A stretch of DNA of 64,000 nucleotides, taken from assembly GCA_019115845.1 (NCBI GenBank), contig DXCU01000103.1:46011-110010 (forward strand), read 5' to 3'. The DNA is from Candidatus Rubneribacter avistercoris. GTDB taxonomy: Bacteria > Actinomycetota > Coriobacteriia > Coriobacteriales > Eggerthellaceae. The notes beneath the pieces are model-generated. The model saw only the letters and a program-made list of their open reading frames with translations. It did no database searches and was not told the DNA's origin. Both the position numbers and the translations under genes were made by a program. Of the stretch, positions 20,622-29,914 are shown in pieces (the stretch's first letter is position 1; every line of letters starts with the position of its first letter).

Positions 20622-21710
20622 GTGGACCTTTCGATCTTCTCATCGCCCGAGGCGTGGATCAGCCTGGTCAGCCTTATTTTCCTGGAGATAGTCCTGGGCG
20701 TGGACAACTTGGTGTTCATCTCCATCACCACCAACCGCCTGCCCGAGGACAAGCAGCACATCGGGCGCAAGCTGGGTCTTGCCGGAGCGCTCGTCATGCG
20801 CATAATCTTTTTGTGCTTCGCCTCCTTCCTGGTGCATATGACCTCGGCGCTGTTCACCGTGGACCTGGGTCCCTACCAGCATGGCTTTTCCGTGCGCGAC
20901 CTCGTGCTTTTGATCGGCGGGGCGTACCTTGTTTACAAGGGGGTTGCCGAGCTGCGCGACACGCTCAAGCTCACCGAGCTCAAAGCCGAGCACTGCGAGG
21001 AGCACAAGGCGCTGCACCGCATCGCGCTGCCCCAGGCGGTGGGCACCATCATGGTCATGGACCTCGTGTTCTCCATCGACTCGGTCATCACGGCCGTGGG
21101 CATGGCCGACCACCTCATCGTCATGATCATTGCCGTCATGCTGGCGGTGTTCCTCATGATGGCCTTCATCGACCCCATCTCCAATTTCATCAACGGGCAT
21201 CCCGAGATGAAGATGCTCGCGCTCACGTTCATCGTGGCCATCGGCTTTTTGCTCGTCATAGACGCGGCCGGGTTCCACACCGGCATCGAGCTTCTGCACA
21301 TGCCGCTTGAGAAGCTCATCGTGTACTTCGCCATGGTGTTCTGCATCGTGCTGGAGCTTGTCCAGATGCGCTACAACGCGAACTACCTGGCCTGGCGCAA
21401 AGAGCGCTGGAAAACGGAGACGGCCGCGCAGATCGAGGAGGTGCGCGCCGAGATGGAGGAGCGGCTCGCGCAGGAGCGCGCGGGCGCGCAGGGGTCCGCC
21501 GCCCAGGAGGGCGCGGGCGGGCGCATCCAGCCCGTCATCATCGGAAACAACGTCTACGTGATGATGCCGGTGGCGGGCGAGGACGCCGCGTCGTTCAAGG
21601 AGCTTCTGGCCACCTCCGACGAGGCCGGCCGCGCCTTCGACCGTCCGCTTGAGATAGGGGCCGAGGTGGCCGACGTCGAGCCGACCTACGAAGAGCCCGG
21701 GGAGCGGTAG
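20622..21710 (+). CDS. TerC-family integral membrane protein (GTG start)
   Basis: EIVLGVDNLVFISITTNRLPEDKQ; VMDLVFSIDSVITAVGMADH; multiple TM segments. Confidence 0.93.
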   Translation: MDLSIFSSPEAWISLVSLIFLEIVLGVDNLVFISITTNRLPEDKQHIGRKLGLAGALVMRIIFLCFASFLVHMTSALFTVDLGPYQHGFSVRDLVLLIGGAYLVYKGVAELRDTLKLTELKAEHCEEHKALHRIALPQAVGTIMVMDLVFSIDSVITAVGMADHLIVMIIAVMLAVFLMMAFIDPISNFINGHPEMKMLALTFIVAIGFLLVIDAAGFHTGIELLHMPLEKLIVYFAMVFCIVLELVQMRYNANYLAWRKERWKTETAAQIEEVRAEMEERLAQERAGAQGSAAQEGAGGRIQPVIIGNNVYVMMPVAGEDAASFKELLATSDEAGRAFDRPLEIGAEVADVEPTYEEPGER

Positions 21711-21734
21711 CGCGCCGGGCTCCTCCGCGAGGGC

Positions 21735-21767
21735 GGCCGGGGGACGGCCGCGCGCCGTCCCCCGGCC
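21735..21767. terminator. GC-rich hairpin between convergent terC and flavoprotein gene (bidirectional terminator-like)
   Basis: GGCCGGGGGACGGC-cgcgc-GCCGTCCCCCGGCC. Confidence 0.55.
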
Positions 21768-21787
21768 GGCGGAGAAGGCCCGCGGCC

Positions 21788-23251
21788 TTACGCCAGGTCC
21801 TCGGCAAGGACGGAGCCGCACAGCAGGCCGGAGCCGGCGGCGGGGACGATGTCCTCGGTTCCGGCGGTGCATCCTGCGGCATAGAGATGCGGGATGGGAT
21901 CGCCGTTGGCGTCGAGCACCTCCATGCGGTCGCTCACGGCAAGCCCTCCGCAGCTTTTGTAGCGTACGGGAACGTTGCGGATGAAGTAATAGGGCGGTTC
22001 GAGCTTTTGCAGGAAAAGCGTCTTGCCGAATTCCGGATCCGCCTGGTTGTCGCAGATCGCGTTCCAGTCGTCGAAGGCCGCCTGCACCGTCGAGAGCGCC
22101 AATCCCGTCTTCTCGGCCAGCTCCTCCAACGAGGCCGCGGCCTGCACGGCGTCGCCCGCATGCGCGATGACCTCCTGGTCGATGCCGTTTTGGGCCGTGC
22201 CGTCCCAGATGCTGTACCACTCGTTGTAGCCTGCGGCCAGGCACTTGGTCGCGGCATCGTGCACGGCCGTCTCGCAATAGAAGCGCTTGCCGTTGGGCAG
22301 CAGCCCGATGAGCGGGTAGAACGTGCCAAGCATGTGCCCGGCCTCGTAGCGCGGGTTGAGGTTGCCGGAGGGACCCATGCCCGAAAGCGTGCCGCCCGCG
22401 GCCACGCCCGCGGCTATGGCGTCGCCCTTGCGTCCGGCCACGATGTTTCCGATGAAGGCCCATTCGGGGGCGTACTCTATCATCCATTCCTGGTTGGAGA
22501 CGTAGCCGCCCCCTGCGAGCACGACCGCCTTGGCCCCGATGTCGACGATCGCGCCGTCCTTCGCGACGAAGCGCCCTCCGGCCACCGTGCCGTCCTCGCC
22601 GACGATGAGCGTCTTGAACGTTGTCTCGAACAGGTAGGACGCGCCCGCCTCGGTTACCTTTTCGTTCATGAGCTCGAACTCGTCCTTCATCGTGCACAGG
22701 CCGTTTTTAGGGAAGAAAGCCTGATGGTAGGGGCTTTCGCGCAGTTCTTGGAATTCGTATCCCCATTCGTAGTGCATGGTGTCGATGAATTTGCCGCCCC
22801 AGGTTTGGAGGAGCACGGTGCGCTCGAGGCCCGCCTCGTCGTTTTCGTAGTACGGTGCGAATTTCTCGCGTATCTGCTCCGCGCTCATGTACTTGTCGGG
22901 ACGCTCCTCCTGGGTGAGCTTGGCGGTCGTGCACATTTGGCAAGCGGCCGAATAGATGGCGTCGCCTCCGTAGGTGGCGTTCTGCTCGACGATGAGCACG
23001 TTCAGGCCGGCTTTGGCGGGGTCCACGGCCGACAGCATGCCCGAGATGCCCGCTCCCACGATGAGGACGTCGACCTCCTTGCCGAAGCTCACGTCCGCGT
23101 CTCCGATGGCGCGGGCGGTTGCGGCTGCGGACGACCCTTCTCCCGCAGAGGGGGAGCTTGCGGAAGCGCAGCCCATGGCCGTTCCCCCGGCGATGGCCGC
23201 CAAGGCGCCGGCGGTTCCCAGCGCGCAGAACTGACGACGGTTCATGCTCAT
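21788..23251 (-). CDS. Secreted FAD-dependent fumarate-reductase-like oxidoreductase (flavocytochrome c family, heme-less), Tat signal
   Basis: MNRRQFCALGTAGALAAIAGG twin-Arg signal; EVDVLIVGAGISGMLSAVDPAKAGLNVLIVEQNATYGG; C-term LYAAGCTAGTEDIVPAAGSGLLCGSVLAEDLA. Confidence 0.88.
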   Translation of the reverse strand: MSMNRRQFCALGTAGALAAIAGGTAMGCASASSPSAGEGSSAAATARAIGDADVSFGKEVDVLIVGAGISGMLSAVDPAKAGLNVLIVEQNATYGGDAIYSAACQMCTTAKLTQEERPDKYMSAEQIREKFAPYYENDEAGLERTVLLQTWGGKFIDTMHYEWGYEFQELRESPYHQAFFPKNGLCTMKDEFELMNEKVTEAGASYLFETTFKTLIVGEDGTVAGGRFVAKDGAIVDIGAKAVVLAGGGYVSNQEWMIEYAPEWAFIGNIVAGRKGDAIAAGVAAGGTLSGMGPSGNLNPRYEAGHMLGTFYPLIGLLPNGKRFYCETAVHDAATKCLAAGYNEWYSIWDGTAQNGIDQEVIAHAGDAVQAAASLEELAEKTGLALSTVQAAFDDWNAICDNQADPEFGKTLFLQKLEPPYYFIRNVPVRYKSCGGLAVSDRMEVLDANGDPIPHLYAAGCTAGTEDIVPAAGSGLLCGSVLAEDLA

Positions 23252-23283
23252 GTTGATCTCCTGCCTTTCGTCTCCGTTGGTTT

Positions 23284-23742
23284 TCACTTCGCTTGGGACA
23301 GCGCGTCTTCGACGGCTTTCCTCACGCCGCCGGTGGTCATGGTGGCGCCCGTCACTCCGTCTATGTCGGCGGACTGGGCCTCCTCGATCTGAGCCTTGAA
23401 CGTGCCGTCTTCTATGGCTTCCTTGCCTCCGATGCCCGCCGTCTCGCCCGATTCGGTTATCTCGTCAACCTGCACGCGCCCTTCGGCCACGGTGAGCGTC
23501 ACGCTGATGGTGCCGCCCATGCCTTTGCCCTCTCCCACGTAGGTTCCGTCCTTGTAGGCGGTCTTCGGGGCTTGCTCCTGCCGCTGTTCCGACGGGGCGC
23601 TCGATTCAAAGCCCGCCTCGATGCCCGCGTTCGATTGCCCCCCTTGCGGTGCCTCGGCGCCGCATCCGGCCAGAACGGGGCTCACCGACACCGCCAGGCA
23701 GCAGGCCGCGATGGCCGTCTGCCTTCCCTTGCCCTTGCGCAT
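23284..23742 (-). CDS. FMN-binding domain lipoprotein
   Basis: Lipobox VLAGC; YKDGTYVGEGKGMGGTISVTLTV; flavinylation motif DGVTGATMTTGGVRKAVEDAL. Confidence 0.88.
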   Translation of the reverse strand: MRKGKGRQTAIAACCLAVSVSPVLAGCGAEAPQGGQSNAGIEAGFESSAPSEQRQEQAPKTAYKDGTYVGEGKGMGGTISVTLTVAEGRVQVDEITESGETAGIGGKEAIEDGTFKAQIEEAQSADIDGVTGATMTTGGVRKAVEDALSQAK

Positions 23743-23808
23743 GGTCATGTTCCTTTCTTGATCCTTTCTCGGTCGGGTTCTGGACGCCCGTATTTAATCC
23801 GCGCTGCC

Positions 23809-23889
23809 GGGGTAACATCAAGCCGCACGGCGGGGTATCTTCGAAAACGATGGGGTATGCGTGAGGTAGCCGTGAGGTAGTGCGTGAGG
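23809..23889. promoter_or_regulatory. Repeat-containing divergent promoter region (candidate LuxR-family operators)
   Basis: GGGGTA at 23809, 23832, 23852 (TACCCC on minus) and CGTGAGG at 23860, 23871, 23883. Confidence 0.4.
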
Positions 23890-24032
23890 GTGCGGTTTCT
23901 CATCTGCGAATTTGCGAAAACGGGAAGCGCTCGGGACGCGATGTTCTGTACTATGGCAAGCTGACGGGAACGGGCGGCAGGACGTTTCCGGCGTGGCGGG
24001 GCTCGCCTCGCCCGGCCCGTTTCGGAAAGGGG

Positions 24033-25487
24033 ATGGCTATGAACCGCAAGGGTGCTCCGCACGACGCCCCGACGGCGGAAGCGCTGTCGGCTCCGGCGTT
24101 CGCTTTGCTCGTGTGCGGGCTGGGGACGTATTTGGGATGGCAGACGGTCGGCATCTCCCCAACGTTGTTCCCTCGTCCGCAGGCGATGAGCGCCCAGGTC
24201 CTTGAGCTGGCGAACTATCTGCAGACGGCGCTCTTCTTGGTTTTGCTCGCGGTGCTTGCGCGGGTGGCCCTGCGCCGGGGCGGAGGGCTCATTTCCTCGA
24301 GGCTCCTCGTGCTGTCGGCGCCCGCGCTCATGTGCGCCTCGACCGTCTGCGCCTATGCGAGCGGTTGGGTGTTCGACCAGCCTCTCGGGACGGTGGCGGG
24401 CGTTGCGCTCGGGGCGTCGAAAGCGGCGCTTCTGCTCCTGTGGTCGGAATGCCTCTGCCGCGTCCGTTTCCGCGATGCGCTTCTGTGCGTGGCGCTCGTG
24501 TACGCAACGGCGTTTTCGCTGTGCCTGCTGGTGGCGGGTTTGAAGCCCCTGCCGGCGCTTATCGTGCATGCGGTGCTGCCGCTGCTTTCGGGTGCGGCGC
24601 TTCTGGCGTTGCGCTTTGACGGCGCCTTCGTCGCTTTGGGAAGCGCGCCCCCGCGCGAAGCGGGGTCCGCCTCGCTCCTGCCCCTGCGGCTTTTCGTGGG
24701 AGTCGGGCTGTTCGGGGCCGTCAGCCTGCTCACGAACTCGCTTTCGGAGGAGAAGTCCTCCGCCACAGCCGAGCTCAACACTCTGATCGCGGGGCTTGCC
24801 GTGTCCGCGATCATCGCCCTTCTGGCCAGGCGGCGAAGCGGGGGGTTCGACTTCATGCTCCTCTACCGCATGCTCACGCCCCTCATCATAGTGAGCATCA
24901 TTCCCGTCCTCACGCTCGAGAGCGGAAACCAGCAGTACGAGGCGTTCGTCATAGGGGCGGGGTGGACGTTCTTTCGCATATTCACCTGGACGCTTTGGTG
25001 CAGCATCGCTTTGCGCTCGCGCGTTCCCGCGGCGACCGTCTTCGCGGCGGGCCAGTTCTCCTTGACCGCGTGCAGCACGCTCGCCCAGGCTCTCTACGAC
25101 GGGTTTTTGCAGGAGGCCGGCGTTTCCCTGCCCGTCACGATATCGGGCATCATCGCGCTGGCCGTGGCCGTGTCGGCCTTCGTGATGAGCGAAGGGGACA
25201 TCAGGCGGTTCTTCGAGAGGCGCAAGGCGCGGCGGCAGCCTGCCGACGACGAGGAGGCGTTCGCTCGGTGCGCGCGGCGCGCCGCGTGCGAGTTCGGGCT
25301 GTCGAACCGCGAGGAGGAGATAGCCGTCCTCGTCATGAAGGGGAAGAACAACGCTGTCATCGAAAAGCTGCTCTGCATAACCGAGAGCACGCTGCGCACG
25401 CATCTGCGAAACATCTACGGGAAAGCGGGGGTCCATAGCCGGCAGGAGCTTGCCGACACGCTCGCATCGTACCTCGACGACGCGTGA
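24033..25487 (+). CDS. Membrane-bound LuxR-family regulator (about 12 TM + C-terminal HTH)
   Basis: Long multi-TM N-terminal domain; C-term GLSNREEEIAVLVMKGKNNAVIEKLLCITESTLRTHLRNIYGKAGVHSRQELADTL; ATG 24033 after ggaaagg. Confidence 0.88.
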   Translation: MAMNRKGAPHDAPTAEALSAPAFALLVCGLGTYLGWQTVGISPTLFPRPQAMSAQVLELANYLQTALFLVLLAVLARVALRRGGGLISSRLLVLSAPALMCASTVCAYASGWVFDQPLGTVAGVALGASKAALLLLWSECLCRVRFRDALLCVALVYATAFSLCLLVAGLKPLPALIVHAVLPLLSGAALLALRFDGAFVALGSAPPREAGSASLLPLRLFVGVGLFGAVSLLTNSLSEEKSSATAELNTLIAGLAVSAIIALLARRRSGGFDFMLLYRMLTPLIIVSIIPVLTLESGNQQYEAFVIGAGWTFFRIFTWTLWCSIALRSRVPAATVFAAGQFSLTACSTLAQALYDGFLQEAGVSLPVTISGIIALAVAVSAFVMSEGDIRRFFERRKARRQPADDEEAFARCARRAACEFGLSNREEEIAVLVMKGKNNAVIEKLLCITESTLRTHLRNIYGKAGVHSRQELADTLASYLDDA

Positions 25488-25498
25488 GGGGGGGGGCG

Positions 25499-25529
25499 GC
25501 CGGGGGACGGTCGCGCTCCGTCCCCCGGC
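25499..25529. terminator. GC-rich hairpin between convergent LuxR and lipid-kinase genes, near copy of 21735-21767
   Basis: GCCGGGGGACGG-tcgcgct-CCGTCCCCCGGC. Confidence 0.5.
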
Positions 25530-26440
25530 TACGCTCCGCTGAACTGCTCGTAGCCCTCCTCGCTCACGATGAGGCGGGCGGCGCGCGGCAGGATGCGCGC
25601 GGAGAACGGCGTGGTGAGGCGCGTGGCCTCGCCGTCGTACTGCACCTCCATGGGCGGGTCGGCCTCCGCGCGCACCTCGCGCGCGCGGTGCAGCTCGAGG
25701 GCGTCGGTGCGGTCGGGGAACTCGCCGCCGCGGTCGAGCAGGCCCGCCAGCACGGCGGGGATGAGGTCGAAGGCGGTGCGGGCCTTGAGCACCACCACGT
25801 CGAACTCCCCGTCGCGCGGCTCGTTGCCGTGCGTGACCGTGATGTCGAACTGGATCTTGGAGAAGTTCACGAGCAGGATGCCAAGCCCTTCGCTTTCCAC
25901 CGTGCGCCCGTCCAGCTCAAGGGAGAAGCGCGATTTCTGCGGCATCGGGTTCAGCACGGCGGCCGAGAGGTAGGCCATAGGGCCGAACAGGCGCTTGCCG
26001 GCTTCCGCCCCGTGCATGATGGCGGCGTCGTAGCCCGCGCCAGCCATGATGCCGAAGCCGAATCGGCGTCCGGCCACCTCCATCTCGCCCAGGTCGAAGT
26101 CGAGCGTGCGGCCCTCGCGGACCATCTTGGCCAGCGCGTGCGGCTCCATGGGCGAGGCCAGGTTGAGCGCGAGCAGGTTCGCCGTGCCGGCGGGGAAGGG
26201 CAGCACCGGCACGCCCGTTCCCGCCAGCGAGTAGCTCACCGTGGCCACCGTGCCGTCTCCGCCGCTGGCCACCACCGCGTCGTAGGACGTCGCGTCTTCA
26301 AGCAGGTCGCGCACGTCGGTCGCGCCGTCGGTGGAACGGATGCACACCTCGTCGCCGTCTTTGGCGAACGAGCGCGCGAAGTCGTAGACGGCGCCTTCGC
26401 CGTAGCCGGAGGACAGGTTGTTGATGACGAGCAGTTTCAC
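25529..26440 (-). CDS. Diacylglycerol kinase/YegS-type lipid kinase (GTG start)
   Basis: VINNLSSGYGEGAVYDFARSF; VVASGGDGTVATVSYSLAGTGVPVLPFPAGTANLLALNL. Confidence 0.9.
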   Translation of the reverse strand: MKLLVINNLSSGYGEGAVYDFARSFAKDGDEVCIRSTDGATDVRDLLEDATSYDAVVASGGDGTVATVSYSLAGTGVPVLPFPAGTANLLALNLASPMEPHALAKMVREGRTLDFDLGEMEVAGRRFGFGIMAGAGYDAAIMHGAEAGKRLFGPMAYLSAAVLNPMPQKSRFSLELDGRTVESEGLGILLVNFSKIQFDITVTHGNEPRDGEFDVVVLKARTAFDLIPAVLAGLLDRGGEFPDRTDALELHRAREVRAEADPPMEVQYDGEATRLTTPFSARILPRAARLIVSEEGYEQFSGA

Positions 26441-26467
26441 AGATTCCCTTTCTGTTGCTATGATGGC

Positions 26468-27658
26468 ATGGTACAGCACACAGAGCGCGAAACACAAGGT
26501 AAGGACCATTCGGTGTACATAGCTGACCAAGAAAACCTCGAGGCGTTCGTCCAGCGCGCCATGGGATCGGCCGTGCTGGCCATCGACACGGAGTTTCTTC
26601 GAGAGAAGACGTACTACGCGAAGCTGTGCCTGATCCAGCTGGCAACGGACGACGAGACGGCCATCGTGGACCCCTTCGCCGTGGACGACCTGCGGGCGTT
26701 GGCCCCCGTTTTGGAGAACGAGGGCGTCATGAAGCTTTTCCACGCCGGCGGGCAGGATTTGGAGATCATCCTGAGGGAGGTGGGCGTGCTGCCGCGCCCC
26801 CTCTTCGACACGCAGGTGGCGGCGGCGCTTCTGGGCCACGCGCAGCAGATAGGCTACGCCGCGCTCGTGAACGCGGAGTGCGGCGTGTCGCTCAAGAAGG
26901 CCGATTCGTTCACGGACTGGTCGCGCCGCCCGCTGTCCGGCTCGCAGCTGGAGTACGCGGCCGACGACGTGGCCTATCTTCCGCGCATCTACGAGCGGAT
27001 GCGCGCCGACCTGGAGCGCAAGGGGCGGCTTTCGTGGCTCGACCGCGACTTCGCCGACATGAGCGATCCGGCGCGCTACGCTGTGGACGAGCGCAGCCGC
27101 TACCGCCGCTTGAGGCGCGTCTCGCAGCTCTCTCGCCGCCAGCTGGCGGCGGCGCGCGAGGTGGCGGCGTGGCGCGAGCTGGAGGCGCAGCGTCGCGACG
27201 TGCCGCGCAAATGGGTGATCACCGACGAGCAGGTGGTGGAGGCGTGCAAGCGCGAGCCGCGCAGCATCGACGATTTGTTCATGGTGCGCGGGCTGTCCGA
27301 CCGCCTGTCCACGCGCGACGCGCGCGCGGTGGTGGCGCTCATCGCGTCGGCCCTCGACTCGCCGCCCGACACCTGGCCTGAGCCCGACCGTTGCGGGAAG
27401 AACGAGCCGAACGTCGATGCGCAGCTGGACCTCATGATGGCGCTCGTGCGCTTGCGTGCCAGGGAGAGCGGCGTGGCGTTTCCCACATTGGCCAGCCACG
27501 ACGATCTGACGCGGGTGGCCAGGGGATATCGCGAGGGCGTGGACCTTTTGCGAGGCTGGCGGCGCGCCCTTGTGGGAGAGGAGCTGCTCGACCTTTTGGA
27601 GGGGAGGATCCTGCTTGGCTTGGACGGCGGGGAGCTGAAGGTGATCCGGGAGCGCTGA
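26468..27658 (+). CDS. rnd: Ribonuclease D (alternative start GTG 26513)
   Basis: AIDTEFLREKTYYAKLCLIQLATDDE; LFHAGGQDLEII; DTQVAAALLGHAQQIGY; DWSRRPLSGSQLEYAADDVAYL; HRDC-like region. Confidence 0.92.
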   Translation: MVQHTERETQGKDHSVYIADQENLEAFVQRAMGSAVLAIDTEFLREKTYYAKLCLIQLATDDETAIVDPFAVDDLRALAPVLENEGVMKLFHAGGQDLEIILREVGVLPRPLFDTQVAAALLGHAQQIGYAALVNAECGVSLKKADSFTDWSRRPLSGSQLEYAADDVAYLPRIYERMRADLERKGRLSWLDRDFADMSDPARYAVDERSRYRRLRRVSQLSRRQLAAAREVAAWRELEAQRRDVPRKWVITDEQVVEACKREPRSIDDLFMVRGLSDRLSTRDARAVVALIASALDSPPDTWPEPDRCGKNEPNVDAQLDLMMALVRLRARESGVAFPTLASHDDLTRVARGYREGVDLLRGWRRALVGEELLDLLEGRILLGLDGGELKVIRER

Positions 27659-27845
27659 CGGGCCGCGCGCAACGGGGCGGCGGCGCTCAGTTCACGGAAG
27701 GGTAACGGCCCTTTGGTTATCTGGCGCGGACCGCCGCCTCCGTTTCCCCGGGCGTCGAAGGTTCCGCTATACTGATGCGAATGTTCGACGGCGCGCGGTC
27801 GAAGGGGCCGCGCCGCCGCCTTTCGAAAAGGAGAGTTTGTCAGAT

Positions 27846-28520
27846 ATGTTGCTTGGAATGAGCTATTCGTACTGGCTTTTGATCATCGTCACGCTGGCCA
27901 TCGGCGGGGCGGCCACCTGGTATGTGAACTCGCAGCTGAAAAAGTACGCGCGCGTGCCCATCTCAACGGGCCTCACCGGCGCCGACGTGGCGCGCGGGAT
28001 GCTGTCCTACTACGGCATCTCGGGCGTGGAGGTGCGCCGCGGCGCTCCGGGCCAGGACTTCTTCGACCCGCGCACGAACTCCGTCACGCTGGGCCCGGAC
28101 TCCTACGACGGGCGCTCCATCACCGCCACGGCCACGGCCTGCCACGAGGTGGGGCACGCCTACCAGTACGCCCAGGGCTACGCGCCCATGAAGGTGCGCG
28201 GCGCGCTGGTGCCGGTGGTGAACCTGGCCTCCAACGCCTGGATGCTCCTGCTTTTGATGGGCATCATCTTGAACATCGCGGGCCTGACCACGCTCGCCAT
28301 CGTCATGTACGCCGCAGTGGTGCTGTTCCAGCTGGTCACCCTCCCTGTGGAGTTCGACGCGTCGAAGCGCGCCATGGTCTATATGAGCAGCATCGCGCTG
28401 CCCCAGGCCGAGCAGGCCGGCTCGTTCAACGTGCTGCGCGCCTGCGCGCTCACCTACGTGGCCGCCGCGCTCACCTCCATCCTGCAGCTTCTGTGGCTTT
28501 TGACCCAGCGGCGCGACTAG
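27846..28520 (+). CDS. Zinc metallopeptidase, YugP family (membrane)
   Basis: TATACHEVGHAYQYAQGY zinc motif; TM segments; NVLRACALTYVAAALTSILQL C-term. Confidence 0.92.
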   Translation: MLLGMSYSYWLLIIVTLAIGGAATWYVNSQLKKYARVPISTGLTGADVARGMLSYYGISGVEVRRGAPGQDFFDPRTNSVTLGPDSYDGRSITATATACHEVGHAYQYAQGYAPMKVRGALVPVVNLASNAWMLLLLMGIILNIAGLTTLAIVMYAAVVLFQLVTLPVEFDASKRAMVYMSSIALPQAEQAGSFNVLRACALTYVAAALTSILQLLWLLTQRRD

Positions 28521-28528
28521 GCGGCGCC

Positions 28529-29914
28529 GTGGAGTCTGGAGCAACGGAGGCCAAGCAGGCGCCCGAGCCGCTGTCCGTCTCGGGCGCGATGGCGCTTGCG
28601 AAAGGCGCGCTCGAGGGCGTGGTCGTGCGCCTTCTGGGCGAGGTGTCCGAGGTGTCGGCCAAACCCGGCTACAAGGCCGTGTACTTCACCGTGAAAGACG
28701 AGCGGGCCGCGCTGCCGTGCATGATGTGGAACAACCGCTACCATGCGGCGGGCGTGGCGCTGCGCGTGGGCCAGCTTGTGGAACTGACCGGGCGTTTCAC
28801 GCTGTACGCGCCGAAGGGGCGCATGAACTTCGACGTGTTTTCGCTGGCGCTGGCCGGGGAGGGCGACCTGCGCTTGAAGGTGGCCGACCTCGCGCGGAAG
28901 CTGGAGGCCGAAGGGCTCATGGATCCGGCGCGCAAGCGGCCGCTGCCGGCGTACCCTCGCACGGTGGGCCTGGTCACGTCTCCGCGCGGGGCGGCCGTGC
29001 ACGACGTGCTGCGCACGCTGCGCCGCCGCTTCCCGCTTTCCCGCGTGCTTTTGGCGGGCGTGCCCGTGGAGGGCGCGCAGGCGCCGGCGGGCATCGTGGA
29101 GGGCATGCGGCAGGTGGTGGAGGCCGGGGCCGAGGTGGTGCTCGTGGTGCGCGGCGGCGGGTCGTTCGAGGACCTCATGCCGTTCAACGACGAGCGCCTG
29201 GCGCGCACCATCGCGCGCTGCCCCGTGCCGGTGGTCACCGGCATCGGGCATGAGCCGGACACCTCCATCGCCGACATGGTGGCCGACGTGCGCGCCTCCA
29301 CGCCCACCGCGGCCGCCGAGGCGGCCAGCCCCTCGCGCGAGAGCCTGGAGCGCCATTTCTCCGCGCGGGCGCGCTCGCTTGCGGCGTGCGCCGGGCGCGC
29401 GGTGGAGCGGGCGGAGGCCGAGGTGCGCCGCTTCTCCACGCGCCCGTTGTTTCGCGACCCGCAGCTTCTGTTCGCCGCAGAGGCCCAGACGCTCGATCTG
29501 GCATCGGAGCGTCTCTCGCGTGCCATCCCCGCCAACGTCGAGCGCGACGCGCTTTCGGTGGAGCGGCAGCGCGAGCGCCTTTCGCGCGTCCTGCCGGTCG
29601 CCGTCGAGCGCGCCCGCGCGGACGCGACGCGCGCCCGGACGCGGCTTGCGGCATGCGGCGGGTCGCTTGTGGGGCGCTTTTCCCAGGAGGCGGCCGTGGC
29701 GGCCGCGCGCCTGCACGACCTGTCGCCTCTGTCCGTGCTTGGGCGCGGGTACGCCGTCGCGCGTACGCCCGAGGGCGCGGTGGTGAGAAGCGTCCGCGGC
29801 GTGTCCGCAGGAGACGCCGTGGACGTGTCGCTGGCCGACGGCGTGTTGGCCTGCCGCGTGGAAGGAACGCGGCGCATCGATACGGAGATAATGGAGTGGG
29901 AGGACGCATCATGA
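28529..29914 (+). CDS. xseA: Exodeoxyribonuclease VII large subunit
   Basis: LLGEVSEVSAKPGYKAVYFTVKDERAALPCMMW; VGLVTSPRGAAVHDVLRTLRRRFP; VVRGGGSFEDLMPFNDERLAR; GIGHEPDTSIAD. Confidence 0.95.
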   Translation: MESGATEAKQAPEPLSVSGAMALAKGALEGVVVRLLGEVSEVSAKPGYKAVYFTVKDERAALPCMMWNNRYHAAGVALRVGQLVELTGRFTLYAPKGRMNFDVFSLALAGEGDLRLKVADLARKLEAEGLMDPARKRPLPAYPRTVGLVTSPRGAAVHDVLRTLRRRFPLSRVLLAGVPVEGAQAPAGIVEGMRQVVEAGAEVVLVVRGGGSFEDLMPFNDERLARTIARCPVPVVTGIGHEPDTSIADMVADVRASTPTAAAEAASPSRESLERHFSARARSLAACAGRAVERAEAEVRRFSTRPLFRDPQLLFAAEAQTLDLASERLSRAIPANVERDALSVERQRERLSRVLPVAVERARADATRARTRLAACGGSLVGRFSQEAAVAAARLHDLSPLSVLGRGYAVARTPEGAVVRSVRGVSAGDAVDVSLADGVLACRVEGTRRIDTEIMEWEDAS

